The notes: a model not told the origin generated them from the sequence alone. DNA of 64,000 nucleotides from a bacterium (GCA_024224155.1 JAAENP010000200.1:1-64000); one strand, 5' to 3'. Shown: positions 55,232-63,607, counted from the stretch's first letter. Numbers and translations are program-made.

Positions 55232-56364
55232 GACTTCGGCTGGTCCAGGTCGATATGGCCGGCGGTGCGCAGGCTCCGGAAGACGAGGAGAGCGTTGATC
55301 GAAGGCATGGGGCTGATTTTGAGAATGGTCTGGATGTCGTAGGTGCCGTTGACGCGGCTGAGTATGAAGCCCTCGTGCGGGGTGATCTCGAGCTGCGCCA
55401 GCTCTTCCATTGCGCGTTTGAGCCGAGGCACCGAGCCCGGATGCAAGCCCTCACCCTCGAGTCGCTCCTCGATCTCGGCTTCGACGACGGCGGTGCGCGT
55501 CCTGATCTTCTCGTTGTGTGGATCCAGATTGAGAGCCGCACGAAAGTGTCCGATGGCCTGTTCGTATTCGTTCTTCTCGAGCAGGCTCTCGGCCTTGCTC
55601 AGCAGGCCGCCGCTGTCGCGCTCGGCCTCACCGTTCGCGGCAGCGACGTCCTGTGCCGTCACCATGCGAGGTCGGATCAGCTTGAGCTTGCCCGCGTTGA
55701 CCTGACCCGCCAAAGACCGATAGACCTGAAACTCGCTGGCGTGCGCGTGGAGAGTGATCTCTTCCACGGTGCGCTCGTCGTCAACGAGGGCCAGGACCCT
55801 TTCTGCGACGGCGTCGCCTTCTTCGGCTTCGAGTGCTCCGGTCGCCACCGCGACGCAGTCCTTGGACGGGATTGATTCCCGCAGCTTCTGCCACTCATCG
55901 GCCCGTCGCGAGCCCTCGAGGGCGAGCGCATTGACGTTGAGCTTGAGCGGGATGATCGAGGCCTCGTCCAGGTCCTCGTCGATAAACCGGAAGTCGCCAC
56001 TCGGCCAGGTGAAGATCTCGTAGACGCTCTCTTCGAGTTTGAGGCGCAGCATCGCGTCGAGCTGGCTCTTTTGGATTGCCCCGATCGTGACCAGGATCTT
56101 CCCCAGGAGCATTTTGTTGTCGTCCTGCATCCGTATGGCTTCGGCCAGCGTGACTTCGTCGATGAGACCGTGACTGACCAGGAAGTGACCCAGGTACTCC
56201 TTGGGGTCGGTCGACGCGGTCATGACGACCTCGCCGCGCATGAAGATGATGCGTTTCTCGACCAGGCCGTTGCCGAGCACGAGCACGCCGGTCTTGGCGG
56301 TGTGTCCGAGCCACTGGAGCACCTCGGAGAGCTCCATGGTTTGCAAGTTGCCTGTGATACTCAT
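55228..56364 (-). CDS. DUF4388 (PATAN-like) protein with TPR region
   Basis: Residues 1-160 match the DUF4388 consensus: MSITGNLQTMELSEVLQWL, then KTGVLVLGNGLVEKRI, FMRGEVVMTASTDP and YLGHFLVSHGLIDEVTL. ESVYEIFTWPSGDFRF closes this part. Such domains act in phage-shock-like, gliding or second-messenger systems and are common in delta-proteobacteria and acidobacteria. A C-terminal region with AESLLEKNEYEQAIGHFRAAL and LDPHNEKIRTR is a TPR pair, followed by a second DUF4388-type segment (HEGFILSRVNGTYDIQTILKI). It is probably a cytoplasmic signalling adaptor. TATAAT lies at 56380-56385, 15 nt before the ATG. Confidence 0.85.
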   Translation of the reverse strand: MSITGNLQTMELSEVLQWLGHTAKTGVLVLGNGLVEKRIIFMRGEVVMTASTDPKEYLGHFLVSHGLIDEVTLAEAIRMQDDNKMLLGKILVTIGAIQKSQLDAMLRLKLEESVYEIFTWPSGDFRFIDEDLDEASIIPLKLNVNALALEGSRRADEWQKLRESIPSKDCVAVATGALEAEEGDAVAERVLALVDDERTVEEITLHAHASEFQVYRSLAGQVNAGKLKLIRPRMVTAQDVAAANGEAERDSGGLLSKAESLLEKNEYEQAIGHFRAALNLDPHNEKIRTRTAVVEAEIEERLEGEGLHPGSVPRLKRAMEELAQLEITPHEGFILSRVNGTYDIQTILKISPMPSINALLVFRSLRTAGHIDLDQPKS

Positions 56365-56379
56365 CGAAGACTCGAGGTG

Positions 56380-56385
56380 ATTATA
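56380..56385 (-). promoter_or_regulatory. -10 box (TATAAT) upstream of the DUF4388 gene
   Basis: Consensus TATAAT on the minus strand, 15 nt before the ATG at 56364, giving a predicted leader of about eight nucleotides. No matching -35 is evident in the GC-rich upstream stretch. Confidence 0.45.
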
Positions 56386-56448
56386 GGCGGGTTGGTTGCG
56401 CGCGCGGCGTGGCGCCGATCACATCGGGGCGCAGCCCGACCGAAGTCG

Positions 56449-57438
56449 CTACTTGAACAGTACGGGGGTGTCCGTGCCGTCGCGGCTGATCGAATCGACG
56501 AAGCGGATGATCTTGCGATTGAGTGACATGAAAAGTGTTGACGAACGGTGGCCACCTCCGAAGAAGCGTACTCCCTTGAGCAGCTGCCCGTCGGTTACGC
56601 CGGTGCAGCAGAACAGAAGCTGGTTGCCGGGAGCCAGATCTCGGCGACGGTAGAGGCGGTTCACGTTATCGATTTCCAGGTCGACGAGGCGCTGCTTCTG
56701 TTCGTCGTTGAGTGGCGTGAGGCGGGCGTGTATCTCGCCTCCGAGGCAGCGCATCGCGGCCGCGGTGATCACTCCCTCGGGCGCGCCGCCTGTACCCATG
56801 ACCGCATGCACGCCGGTGCCGCGGATCGCCGCCGCGATGCCGGCCGATAGGTCGCCGTCCTGGATGAGCAGAATCCGCGCACCGGCATCGCGAATGTCTC
56901 GAATCAGTTCTTCGTGACGCTCCCGTTCGAGAACCACGATGGTGAGGTCCGAGACCTCTCGTCGGAAGGCCTCCGAGATATTGCGCAAATTCTCGGCCAC
57001 CGGAGCGTCGAGGTGGATGGCCGCCTTGCGGGCGGTCGGACCGACCACGATCTTCTCCATGTAGATGTCCGGCGCATGCAGCAGCCCGCCCTTCTCGGAA
57101 GCGGCCAGGACGGCGATGGCGCCGTCCACGCCGGTAGCGCAGAGATTGGTGCCTTCGAGCGGGTCGACGGCGATGTCGATCTCGAGCCCGTCATCCTGAC
57201 CTACGAAGCCCCCCAGCTCCTCGCCGATGTAAAGCATGGGCGCCTTGTCGCGCTCGCCTTCGCCGATGACGATGCGGCCGCGCATCGGGAGCTGACCGAG
57301 CTCGTGGCGCATGGCCTCGACGGCGACCTGATCGGAGCGCTTGCTGTCGCCGTAGCCCACGGTGTGGGCCGCCGCTACCGCGGCGGCCTCACAGACTCGA
57401 ATGAAGCCCTGCTCGAGGGATCGGTTGTTACTCATCAT
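56449..57438 (-). CDS. glpX: class II fructose-1,6-bisphosphatase (GlpX)
   Basis: GlpX hydrolyses fructose-1,6-bisphosphate in gluconeogenesis, using Mg/Mn. GRIVIGEGERDKAPMLYIGE and DPLEGTNLCATG carry the metal- and phosphate-binding acidic residues. AVMGTGGAPEGVITAAAM and FCCTGVTDGQLLKGVRF match family blocks further on. At 329 residues it is full length. Two adjacent ATG codons (57438, 57435) are possible; the first overlaps the acyl-CoA dehydrogenase stop as ATGA. The pairing with that dehydrogenase is unusual but may simply be operon packing. Confidence 0.95.
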   Translation of the reverse strand: MMSNNRSLEQGFIRVCEAAAVAAAHTVGYGDSKRSDQVAVEAMRHELGQLPMRGRIVIGEGERDKAPMLYIGEELGGFVGQDDGLEIDIAVDPLEGTNLCATGVDGAIAVLAASEKGGLLHAPDIYMEKIVVGPTARKAAIHLDAPVAENLRNISEAFRREVSDLTIVVLERERHEELIRDIRDAGARILLIQDGDLSAGIAAAIRGTGVHAVMGTGGAPEGVITAAAMRCLGGEIHARLTPLNDEQKQRLVDLEIDNVNRLYRRRDLAPGNQLLFCCTGVTDGQLLKGVRFFGGGHRSSTLFMSLNRKIIRFVDSISRDGTDTPVLFK

Positions 57439-58649
57439 TCGGCGGCCACGGAAGCGGGGCGAAGCTCGGGCGCCTCCGGCGGGTTGAAGGCTGGAATGCC
57501 GGTGATCGCTTGGCCGATGACCAGGCCGTGAATGTCGTGAGTGCCTTCGTAGGTGTATACCGACTCGATATTGAGCATGTGCCGGATGACCGGGTAGTCG
57601 TCGACGATTCCGTTGGCTCCGAGGATCTCTCGCGCCAGCTTCGCGCACTCACGGGCGACCCACACGTTGTTGCGTTTACCCAGCGAGACATGCCGGTGCT
57701 TGAGTCGGCCGCTGTCTTTCATCCGGCCGAGCTGAAGCACGAGATGCTGCCCCTTGGTGATCTCGCTCAGCATCCAGACCAGCTTTTCCTGAACCAGCTG
57801 ATGGCAAGCGATCGGCTGCCCGCCGAACTGCTTTCGCTCCTTCGCATACTCAAGGGCGGTGCTGTAGCAGTCCATGGCCGCACCGAGGGCGCCCCAGGCA
57901 ATGCCGTGGCGGGCCTCGTTGAGGCACATGAGCGCGTTCTTGAGGCCCTCGGTCTTGGGCAGGATGTTATCGACCGGGATCCGGCAATCCTGAAACCCCA
58001 GCTCGGAAGTGACCGAAGCTCGGAGCGAGAACTTGCCGTGCTGGTCTGTGGCGGTGAATCCAGGAGTGCCTTTTTCGACCAGGAAACCGCGAATGCCGTC
58101 GTCGGTCTTGGCCCAGACAATCGCGACGTCGGCTATGGATCCGTTGGTTATCCACTGCTTGGCGCCGTTCAGCACCCACTCGTTGCTCGCCTTCTGGGCG
58201 GTGGTCCGCATTCCGCCCGGGTTGGAACCGAAGTCCGGCTCGGTCAGCCCGAAGCAGCCGATGGCCTCGCCCGAGGCCATCTTCGGGATCCAGCGATCAC
58301 GCTGCTCCTTGGATCCGAACGTGTAGATGGGGTACATGCACAGGGCACCCTGGACCGAGACGAAGCTGCGCAGCCCGGAATCGCCACGCTCGAGCTCTTG
58401 CATGATGAGCCCGTAGGCAACGTTGTTGAGGCCCGGGAGGTCATACTCCGAAATGGTCGCACCGAGCAGGCCCAATTCGGCGATCTCGGGCAAGAGCTCG
58501 ATCGGGAAGCGAGCCTCGCGATGGCATTCCTCAATGATCGGTATCACGCGGTCGTCGACAAAAGAGCGGACCGACTCACGAGTCAGACGCTCTTCTTCGG
58601 ACAGCAGAGAATCGAAATCCAGATAATCAACGCCTTGAAAGCGGCTCAA
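57435..58649 (-). CDS. glutaryl-CoA dehydrogenase-like acyl-CoA dehydrogenase
   Basis: The enzyme oxidises and probably decarboxylates glutaryl-CoA to crotonyl-CoA with FAD. Family blocks are LRSFVSVQGALCMYPIY (Arg-Ser of the substrate site), GCFGLTEPDFGSNPGGM, WVLNGAKQWITNGSIADV and KFSLRASVTSELGF. ARHGIAWGALGAAMDCY and VYTYEGTHDIHGLVIG follow, the latter carrying the catalytic Glu after Tyr as in GcdH. I chose the TTG at 58649, seven bases after GGAGG; the 38 residues upstream are Arg-rich and unlike the family. It overlaps glpX by four bases. Confidence 0.92.
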   Translation of the reverse strand: MSRFQGVDYLDFDSLLSEEERLTRESVRSFVDDRVIPIIEECHREARFPIELLPEIAELGLLGATISEYDLPGLNNVAYGLIMQELERGDSGLRSFVSVQGALCMYPIYTFGSKEQRDRWIPKMASGEAIGCFGLTEPDFGSNPGGMRTTAQKASNEWVLNGAKQWITNGSIADVAIVWAKTDDGIRGFLVEKGTPGFTATDQHGKFSLRASVTSELGFQDCRIPVDNILPKTEGLKNALMCLNEARHGIAWGALGAAMDCYSTALEYAKERKQFGGQPIACHQLVQEKLVWMLSEITKGQHLVLQLGRMKDSGRLKHRHVSLGKRNNVWVARECAKLAREILGANGIVDDYPVIRHMLNIESVYTYEGTHDIHGLVIGQAITGIPAFNPPEAPELRPASVAAE

Positions 58650-58757
58650 TATAGAACCTCCATGGCCGGACGAGGGGCTTGTCCGGTGGTCCTGTCGTGA
58701 TTGTCGCCCGACGGTTCGGACACGACGCCCAGCGGCGAGGATAGCACGTAACTGCGG

Positions 58758-58763
58758 TATCAT
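58758..58763 (+). promoter_or_regulatory. -10-like box (TATCAT) 8 nt before the small gene start
   Basis: TATCAT ends eight bases before the ATG at 58772, with TCGCGGC and a C/T between and no Shine-Dalgarno. It fits the start-adjacent box pattern. Confidence 0.35.
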
Positions 58764-58771
58764 TCGCGGCT

Positions 58772-59041
58772 ATGGGATCGTTTCCAGGAGGCAGCGCTTG
58801 GGCGATGGTCCGAGACGTCGGCGATGGATACATCCTGGTCAACGAGCGCACCTTCGCTCGAATGAGCTCTCCGGATCTGGACAGGATCGGCTTCGAGATG
58901 GACCGCAGGCTGCGCGAGGTCCGGGGGTCACAGCCCGACCAGACCGACGTCAAGGCGCTCCAGTTGCGCAATAGAAAGCTGCAGAGGCTCACGAGCGCGA
59001 AGTCGATGTTGCAGGCGTTTCGGCGTAAGCGGAGGAAATAG
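58772..59041 (+). CDS. small basic protein of unknown function
   Basis: The 89 residues start MGSFPGGSAWAMVRDVGDGYILVNERTFARM and end with a lysine/arginine-rich helix (KLQRLTSAKSMLQAFRRKRRK). The first half has a short beta-rich piece, the second is helical with heptad-like leucines. I recognise no family. It is transcribed away from the acyl-CoA dehydrogenase gene and 217 bp from the CPBP gene. The -10-like box at its start and the codon usage in keeping with neighbours favour a real gene, but homologues would be needed to be sure. Confidence 0.55.
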   Translation: MGSFPGGSAWAMVRDVGDGYILVNERTFARMSSPDLDRIGFEMDRRLREVRGSQPDQTDVKALQLRNRKLQRLTSAKSMLQAFRRKRRK

Positions 59042-59258
59042 CTGGAAAGCCGCTTGGGCCTGAAGCTGCATCGCCTCGCTCGTCCCGGAACTGCCTTGAG
59101 AGGGGGTCGTTAGCCTGTCGGGTCTCGTCGGGGCGATCGTCCCTTTCGGTCTGGCCGTTGTCGCGGCCGTTTATTTCGACCGGCGAACGGCTCGTTCCGG
59201 GCTGTCTCCCCCCGCTTTCGGGGCTCCAGATCGCGCGAGTCAGCCGGCCGGAGTCCTG

Positions 59259-59984
59259 TTGGGCTGGACACCGCGCCGGCTCGCCGCCACCGCGCTTCTC
59301 GGCATCGTCTTCTGGATTGGAATCTTCCTGCCGTTGACCTCGCTCGGCGGGCCCGAGCCCGATTTGTCCACTCTCAACCGAGCCCAGCTCTTCTTGCTGC
59401 ACGCGATCTTCGTGCTGACGCTTGGCGGGTGGTACCTACTCGGCTATGCGGGCGGGCCGAGATCGAAGCGCTCTGGTTTCGGTCGGCAGCTCGGGCTCAG
59501 CTCTCCGGCGATCTGGAAGGATCTGGGGATCGGCCTGGCCGCCGGGGTCGGCGCCTGGGTCATGGTGCTGCTCGTTCTGATCACTCTGGGAGCACTGATC
59601 TGGGTTCTGGGCGGTGAGGACGTCCTGCCTCGGGAGCCGCCGGCACTGGTGCCCTGGATCGCCGCGCTGCCAATCGGTCTGAGACTGGCGCTCAGCGCTT
59701 CGGCGGGGCTGGTCGAGGAGGCCTTCTTCCGCGGCCTGCTCCAGCCTCGGGCCGGCGTCGCTTTTTCGACCGTTTTGTTCGTGATGGCCCACGTCGGCTA
59801 CGGCCAGCCGCTCATGCTGGTAGGAGTGACGCTGCTCTCGCTGGCGTTCGCGGCTCTGGTGCGCTGGCGTCAGAACGTTTGGTCTGCGGTGGTGGCGCAC
59901 GCCGTGTTCGACGCGCTTCAGCTCACGGTGGTGATTCCCAAGGCGCTGGAGCTCCTGCAGGGAGCGAACGGCGGACCGGTTTGA
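59259..59984 (+). CDS. CPBP-family intramembrane glutamic protease
   Basis: About six membrane helices carry the CPBP/Rce1-like motifs: EEAFFRGLLQPR (EExxxR, motif 1), FVMAHVGYGQ (FxxxH, motif 2) and VVAHAVFDALQL (HxxxD/N, motif 3). Such proteases process prenylated or signalling peptides, or act in anti-phage or bacteriocin immunity. The first canonical start is a TTG at 59259, but the same frame is open to 59100 and encodes a further hydrophobic helix (GAIVPFGLAVVAAVYF) preceded by GAGAGGGGG; a CTG at 59115 could be the true start. It is followed 26 bp later by the RsbW-like gene. Confidence 0.86.
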   Translation: MGWTPRRLAATALLGIVFWIGIFLPLTSLGGPEPDLSTLNRAQLFLLHAIFVLTLGGWYLLGYAGGPRSKRSGFGRQLGLSSPAIWKDLGIGLAAGVGAWVMVLLVLITLGALIWVLGGEDVLPREPPALVPWIAALPIGLRLALSASAGLVEEAFFRGLLQPRAGVAFSTVLFVMAHVGYGQPLMLVGVTLLSLAFAALVRWRQNVWSAVVAHAVFDALQLTVVIPKALELLQGANGGPV

Positions 59985-60010
59985 CGGGCTGCTAGACTGA
60001 TCCTCTGCAC

Positions 60011-60457
60011 ATGGCACTGCAAGTCGAGCTTTCCATTCAGAGCAGAGTCGAGAACCTGGAGTTGGTTCAGATGGTCCTCGAGGAGACCATGGTCCACCTA
60101 GATGTCGAAGGCCGGGTTTCCTACGAAGTCGGCATGGCGGTTCGAGAGGCCGTTGCCAACGCCATCGAGCACGGTAATCGCTCGGCACCCGAGAAGAAGG
60201 TGCAGGTGGCCCTGGATCTCCTGCCTGGCGAGTTGGTGATCAAGGTGCGCGACGAGGGCGACGGATTCGATCCGGACGGAGTCTCGGACCCGCGTGCGCC
60301 GGTCAACCTGCTTCGGCCCGGTGGCCGCGGTATCCTTTTTATGAAGGAATTTATGGACGAGATCGACTACACTTTTGGTTTGAATGGCGGAACCGAGGTG
60401 ACGCTGCGCAAGCAGGTTCGCGGTGCTGCCGGTTCGACTGACGAGGAGGAAGTATGA
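60011..60457 (+). CDS. RsbW/SpoIIAB-like anti-sigma factor kinase
   Basis: The 148 residues hold a single HATPase (GHKL) domain: N box REAVANAIEHGN (45-56), G1 box DEGDGFD (81-87) and G2 box GGRGILFM (104-111). It is the kind of serine kinase that binds a sigma factor and phosphorylates its antagonist. The C-terminus ends in a charged tail (AAGSTDEEEV). The start codon of the STAS gene overlaps its stop (ATGA), so the two are coupled as in rsbV-rsbW modules. No sigma factor gene is nearby, so the target is unknown. Confidence 0.92.
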   Translation: MALQVELSIQSRVENLELVQMVLEETMVHLDVEGRVSYEVGMAVREAVANAIEHGNRSAPEKKVQVALDLLPGELVIKVRDEGDGFDPDGVSDPRAPVNLLRPGGRGILFMKEFMDEIDYTFGLNGGTEVTLRKQVRGAAGSTDEEEV

Positions 60458-60789
60458 AAGTAAGCGTTCGTCACAACGGTGGAGTGACGATTCTGGAGCC
60501 CAAGGGCAAGATCACCATCGGCACTGGCGACATCGCGCTCCGCGATGCGGTGATCGAGGCGCTCGAGGCGGGCTCATCGAACATTTTGCTGGACCTGAAC
60601 AGTGTTTCGACGATCGATTCTTCGGGAATCGGTGAGATGGTGTCGGCCTACACGACCGTGACCAATCGAGGCGGTGGCTTGGCGTTGCTCAATCTGCCGC
60701 CCAAGGTCGCCGACATTCTGCAGATCACCCAGTTGATCACCGTCTTCAACGTCTTCGACAACGAAGACGAGGCCGTCGCGTCGTTCTAG
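60454..60789 (+). CDS. STAS-domain anti-sigma factor antagonist (RsbV/SpoIIAA-like)
   Basis: The 111-residue STAS domain has the core ILLDLNSVSTIDSSGIGEMV, where the serine pair after Asp55 is the expected phosphorylation site. GGGLALLNLPPKVADILQIT is the conserved following strand-helix. It should be phosphorylated by the neighbouring RsbW-like kinase and, when dephosphorylated, release the sigma factor. Order here is kinase first, antagonist second, the reverse of rsbV-rsbW in Bacillus. It converges with the peptide-binding lipoprotein gene, with a gap of 9 bp. Confidence 0.94.
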   Translation: MKVSVRHNGGVTILEPKGKITIGTGDIALRDAVIEALEAGSSNILLDLNSVSTIDSSGIGEMVSAYTTVTNRGGGLALLNLPPKVADILQITQLITVFNVFDNEDEAVASF

Positions 60790-60798
60790 GCGCTTGAG

Positions 60799-62373
60799 TC
60801 AGTCGTCCTCGAGGGCGCATCCCTCGGGGCCTGCGCCCCAGCTCAAGTCGGGCACGCCGTAGAGCTCACCGCTCGGGTAGTTGCGGTAGCCCTCGAGCGA
60901 GCAAGGCATGATCGCGACGTTGGCCTTCAACAGGAGGCTGATGTAGGGGAGGTCCTCGAGCAGGATCTCCTGGGCCTTCAGATAGTGCGGCCGGCGAACC
61001 TCCGGTTCCGCGAAGCCGGCTCCCAATTCGACCAATCGGTCGAATTCACGGCTGCGGTAGCGCCCGCGGTTGGCGCCCGCGGGAGGGATCCGCGCCGAGT
61101 GCAAGATCAGGCTGTAAATGTCGGGATCGGAAATGCCGGTCCAGGCAAGACTGAACATCTGAAAATTGCCTTGCTTGACGTCGTTGTAGAAGGTGGCGAA
61201 TTCGAACGACCGGATCCGCACCTCGATTCCGACCTGGGCCAGCATCGATTGAATGATCTGAGCTTGCAGAACGGCGGTCTCCTCCGTCGAGGTCTTGTAG
61301 GTCAGAGCGAAACGACTCCTGGGCCCGATGCCATCGGGATCCGGGAAACCCGCCCGATCCAGGAGCCGGGAGGCCTCTGCCGGGTCGTAGGGGATCACGG
61401 GCAGGTTCTCGTTGTGGGCCCAGTGCCCGGGGCGGATGGCGGTTTCGGTCAAGACACCGAGACCGCGGTATAGAGTCTCGAGGATCTTGGCGCGATCGAT
61501 GGCGCGGGCGAGAGCCTGGCGTACGTCCCGATCGCGCAGCACCGGATCCTCGAGGTTGAGCCCCAGATACTGATAGGTCGAGCCGGGATCTATCCGCACG
61601 TGGTAGTCCGGGTCGTTGACAAAGCTGTCGACCACGTCCTGCGAAAGCCCGTTGATGATCAAATGCACCGAGCCCTTCTTGATTTCCAACGCGCGCACGG
61701 TCGCGTCGGGAACCTCGCGCAGGACCACCCGGCGAATCTTGGGCTGGGAGCCCCAGTAGCTCTCGAAGGCCTCGAACGTGAAGCGATCGGGGAAGCGCTC
61801 GATCAGTCGGTACGGTCCGGATCCGACGGGGTTCCGGTTCACGTCTTCGGGGAGGGAGCCCGCGGGCAGGATGCCGACGAAGCAGGTGACGTTGCCCAAC
61901 AGCGCTCCCCATGGTTCCGAGAGCAGGAAATCGACCGTCAAGTCGTCTATGGTCTCGACCCGCTCCAGCTGCGGGAAGCTGCCACGCTTGGGCGACACGA
62001 CGATACCTTCGACCATCGAGTTGAAGGTCCAGGCGACGTCGTTCGAGGAAAGTTCTCGGCCGTCGTGAAAGCGCACGCCCGGCCTGAGGTGAAAGCGATA
62101 TCGTGTCCCTTGGTCGAGAATTTCCCATGACTCGGCCAACTCGGGAATGAAGTTGCCGTTGACGTCCTTGGTCACAAGCCCGTTGAGCATGAGCTCGTAT
62201 GCCCGTCCGGAGGCCTGGTCGCTGCCGAGCCGGGGATCGAGATGGATCGGGGCATTCTCGAGCGCGATGACGAGCTCGCTGAGCTCACTCGTCACTTCGC
62301 CGCCGCCGCAACCCGTGATGACCGGGAGCAACGAGGCTACGAGCGCGATTGGATGCGAGCGATTTCGCGGCAA
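60799..62373 (-). CDS. ABC transporter substrate-binding lipoprotein, family 5 (DppA/OppA-like)
   Basis: The protein is an extracytoplasmic peptide- or sugar-binding lipoprotein. A TTG at 62373 gives MPRNRSHPIALVASLLP and then VITGCGGG, a lipobox with Cys. LAESWEILDQGTRYRFHLRPGVRFHDGREL is the SBP_bac_5 signature, followed by SSNDVAWTF and NPVGSGPYRL. DVRQALARAIDRAKIL and the closing EILLEDLPYISLL complete the family. The longer in-frame ATG at 62451 would overlap the divergent EnvC-like start codon by two bases, so I prefer 62373. No permease or ATPase genes are nearby, so the importer partner lies elsewhere. Ligand unknown. Confidence 0.93.
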   Translation of the reverse strand: MPRNRSHPIALVASLLPVITGCGGGEVTSELSELVIALENAPIHLDPRLGSDQASGRAYELMLNGLVTKDVNGNFIPELAESWEILDQGTRYRFHLRPGVRFHDGRELSSNDVAWTFNSMVEGIVVSPKRGSFPQLERVETIDDLTVDFLLSEPWGALLGNVTCFVGILPAGSLPEDVNRNPVGSGPYRLIERFPDRFTFEAFESYWGSQPKIRRVVLREVPDATVRALEIKKGSVHLIINGLSQDVVDSFVNDPDYHVRIDPGSTYQYLGLNLEDPVLRDRDVRQALARAIDRAKILETLYRGLGVLTETAIRPGHWAHNENLPVIPYDPAEASRLLDRAGFPDPDGIGPRSRFALTYKTSTEETAVLQAQIIQSMLAQVGIEVRIRSFEFATFYNDVKQGNFQMFSLAWTGISDPDIYSLILHSARIPPAGANRGRYRSREFDRLVELGAGFAEPEVRRPHYLKAQEILLEDLPYISLLLKANVAIMPCSLEGYRNYPSGELYGVPDLSWGAGPEGCALEDD

Positions 62374-62449
62374 GATGACGTTGGCAGCAGGCCGTGGCGC
62401 GATCCGGCGTGGGACGGATCCGCGTTGAGCAGCGCGGCGAGATCGTAGC

Positions 62450-63607
62450 ATGTCGAAGATGGTCGATCGACGGAGACAGGCGGCACTCCTGACGGCCGCT
62501 CTGGCCGCCCTGGCGATTGGCTGGGCCTCGATCGGAACGGCCGCGGCGCAGTCCGAAGGCGGGGTTTCGCGAGAGCGCGCGTTGGACGAGATTCGCGAGC
62601 GGGTCCGAGAGCTTCGCGACGAGTTGGCCGCGCTTGACGCCGTGGGCACCAGCGTCGAAGCGGAGCTCGAGCGCTTGCGGCTGGATCTCCAGCTCCAGCA
62701 GCAGATGGTGGCTGAGGCCACCGCTGAGAGAAGCCTGGCCGAAGACGCCCTCCGGTCATCGCAAGCTAGGCTCGAGGCGCTAGGGAGGGAGTTCGCCGAG
62801 ATCAAGGCCCGGCTGGCCAGGCGCATCCTCGATCTGTACAAAGCGGCGCCGGCCGACTGGCTGCGCGGGTTCATTACGGTGCGGGCTCCGAGCGACTTTT
62901 TTCTCTACGTTCGGACGCTACGGTTTCTGGCGCGGCGCGACGCCCGACTGGTTCCGTTCTATCTCGAAAAGCGGGCCGAGCTGGAAGTCGAGCGTGAGCG
63001 TCTGGCGGAGCGCGAGCGCGAAGTGGTGGGCTCGGTTGCTCGGGAGCGTGACCGGCTCGCGGAGTTGGAAGCCGCGAGGCGCAGGCAGTCCCTGGTCGCC
63101 GAGGCCCTGGAGCGCGAGCGAGCCCGGGTCGAGCGCGAGGCCGATACGCTGGACGACAAGGAGCGCAAGCTCGCGCTCTTGATCGCCGTGTTCGCTGATC
63201 GGAGCGCTCCGTCTCCCTCGGCAAGACCGATTCATGATTTTCGGGGAGCTCTGGATTGGCCAATGATCGGCGAGATCTCGATCCCGTTCGGTCCTCGATA
63301 TGAGGCGCGCTATGGCACGCGAGTACCGCACAACGGTGTCCAGATTACACCCTCCGAAGGCGGGTTGGTGACCCCTGTGTTCCCCGGTGTGGTAATTTTT
63401 GCCGCTCCCTTTGAGGGCTTCGGGTTGACCGCGGTCGTACACCATCCGGATAGTGTGTTTTCCCTTTACGCAGGTCTCGAGGAGCTCAACGTGAGAAAAG
63501 ACGATGTGGTAGCTTTGAGCCAGGTTTTGGGCCGAACCGGCTCGCCGTTGTACTTCGAGATACGAGTCGAGAACCGACCTGAAGATCCCATGGAGTGGCT
63601 GCGCTAG
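62450..63607 (+). CDS. EnvC-like murein hydrolase activator with degenerate LytM domain
   Basis: After a signal peptide (LLTAALAALAIGWASIGTAAA) comes a long coiled coil (residues about 40-255, VRELRDELAALDA, RLAEREREVVGSVARERDRL), then a LytM/M23-fold at 265-385. The expected zinc ligands are mostly lost: HxxxD reads HNGVQ (near 293), the YAH position reads YAGL (near 340) and HxH reads LYFEIR (near 366). EnvC and NlpD, which activate amidases for cell separation, have just such dead LytM domains. A CtpA-like protease gene follows with a one-base overlap, matching the envC-ctpA order of proteobacteria. Confidence 0.9.
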   Translation: MSKMVDRRRQAALLTAALAALAIGWASIGTAAAQSEGGVSRERALDEIRERVRELRDELAALDAVGTSVEAELERLRLDLQLQQQMVAEATAERSLAEDALRSSQARLEALGREFAEIKARLARRILDLYKAAPADWLRGFITVRAPSDFFLYVRTLRFLARRDARLVPFYLEKRAELEVERERLAEREREVVGSVARERDRLAELEAARRRQSLVAEALERERARVEREADTLDDKERKLALLIAVFADRSAPSPSARPIHDFRGALDWPMIGEISIPFGPRYEARYGTRVPHNGVQITPSEGGLVTPVFPGVVIFAAPFEGFGLTAVVHHPDSVFSLYAGLEELNVRKDDVVALSQVLGRTGSPLYFEIRVENRPEDPMEWLR

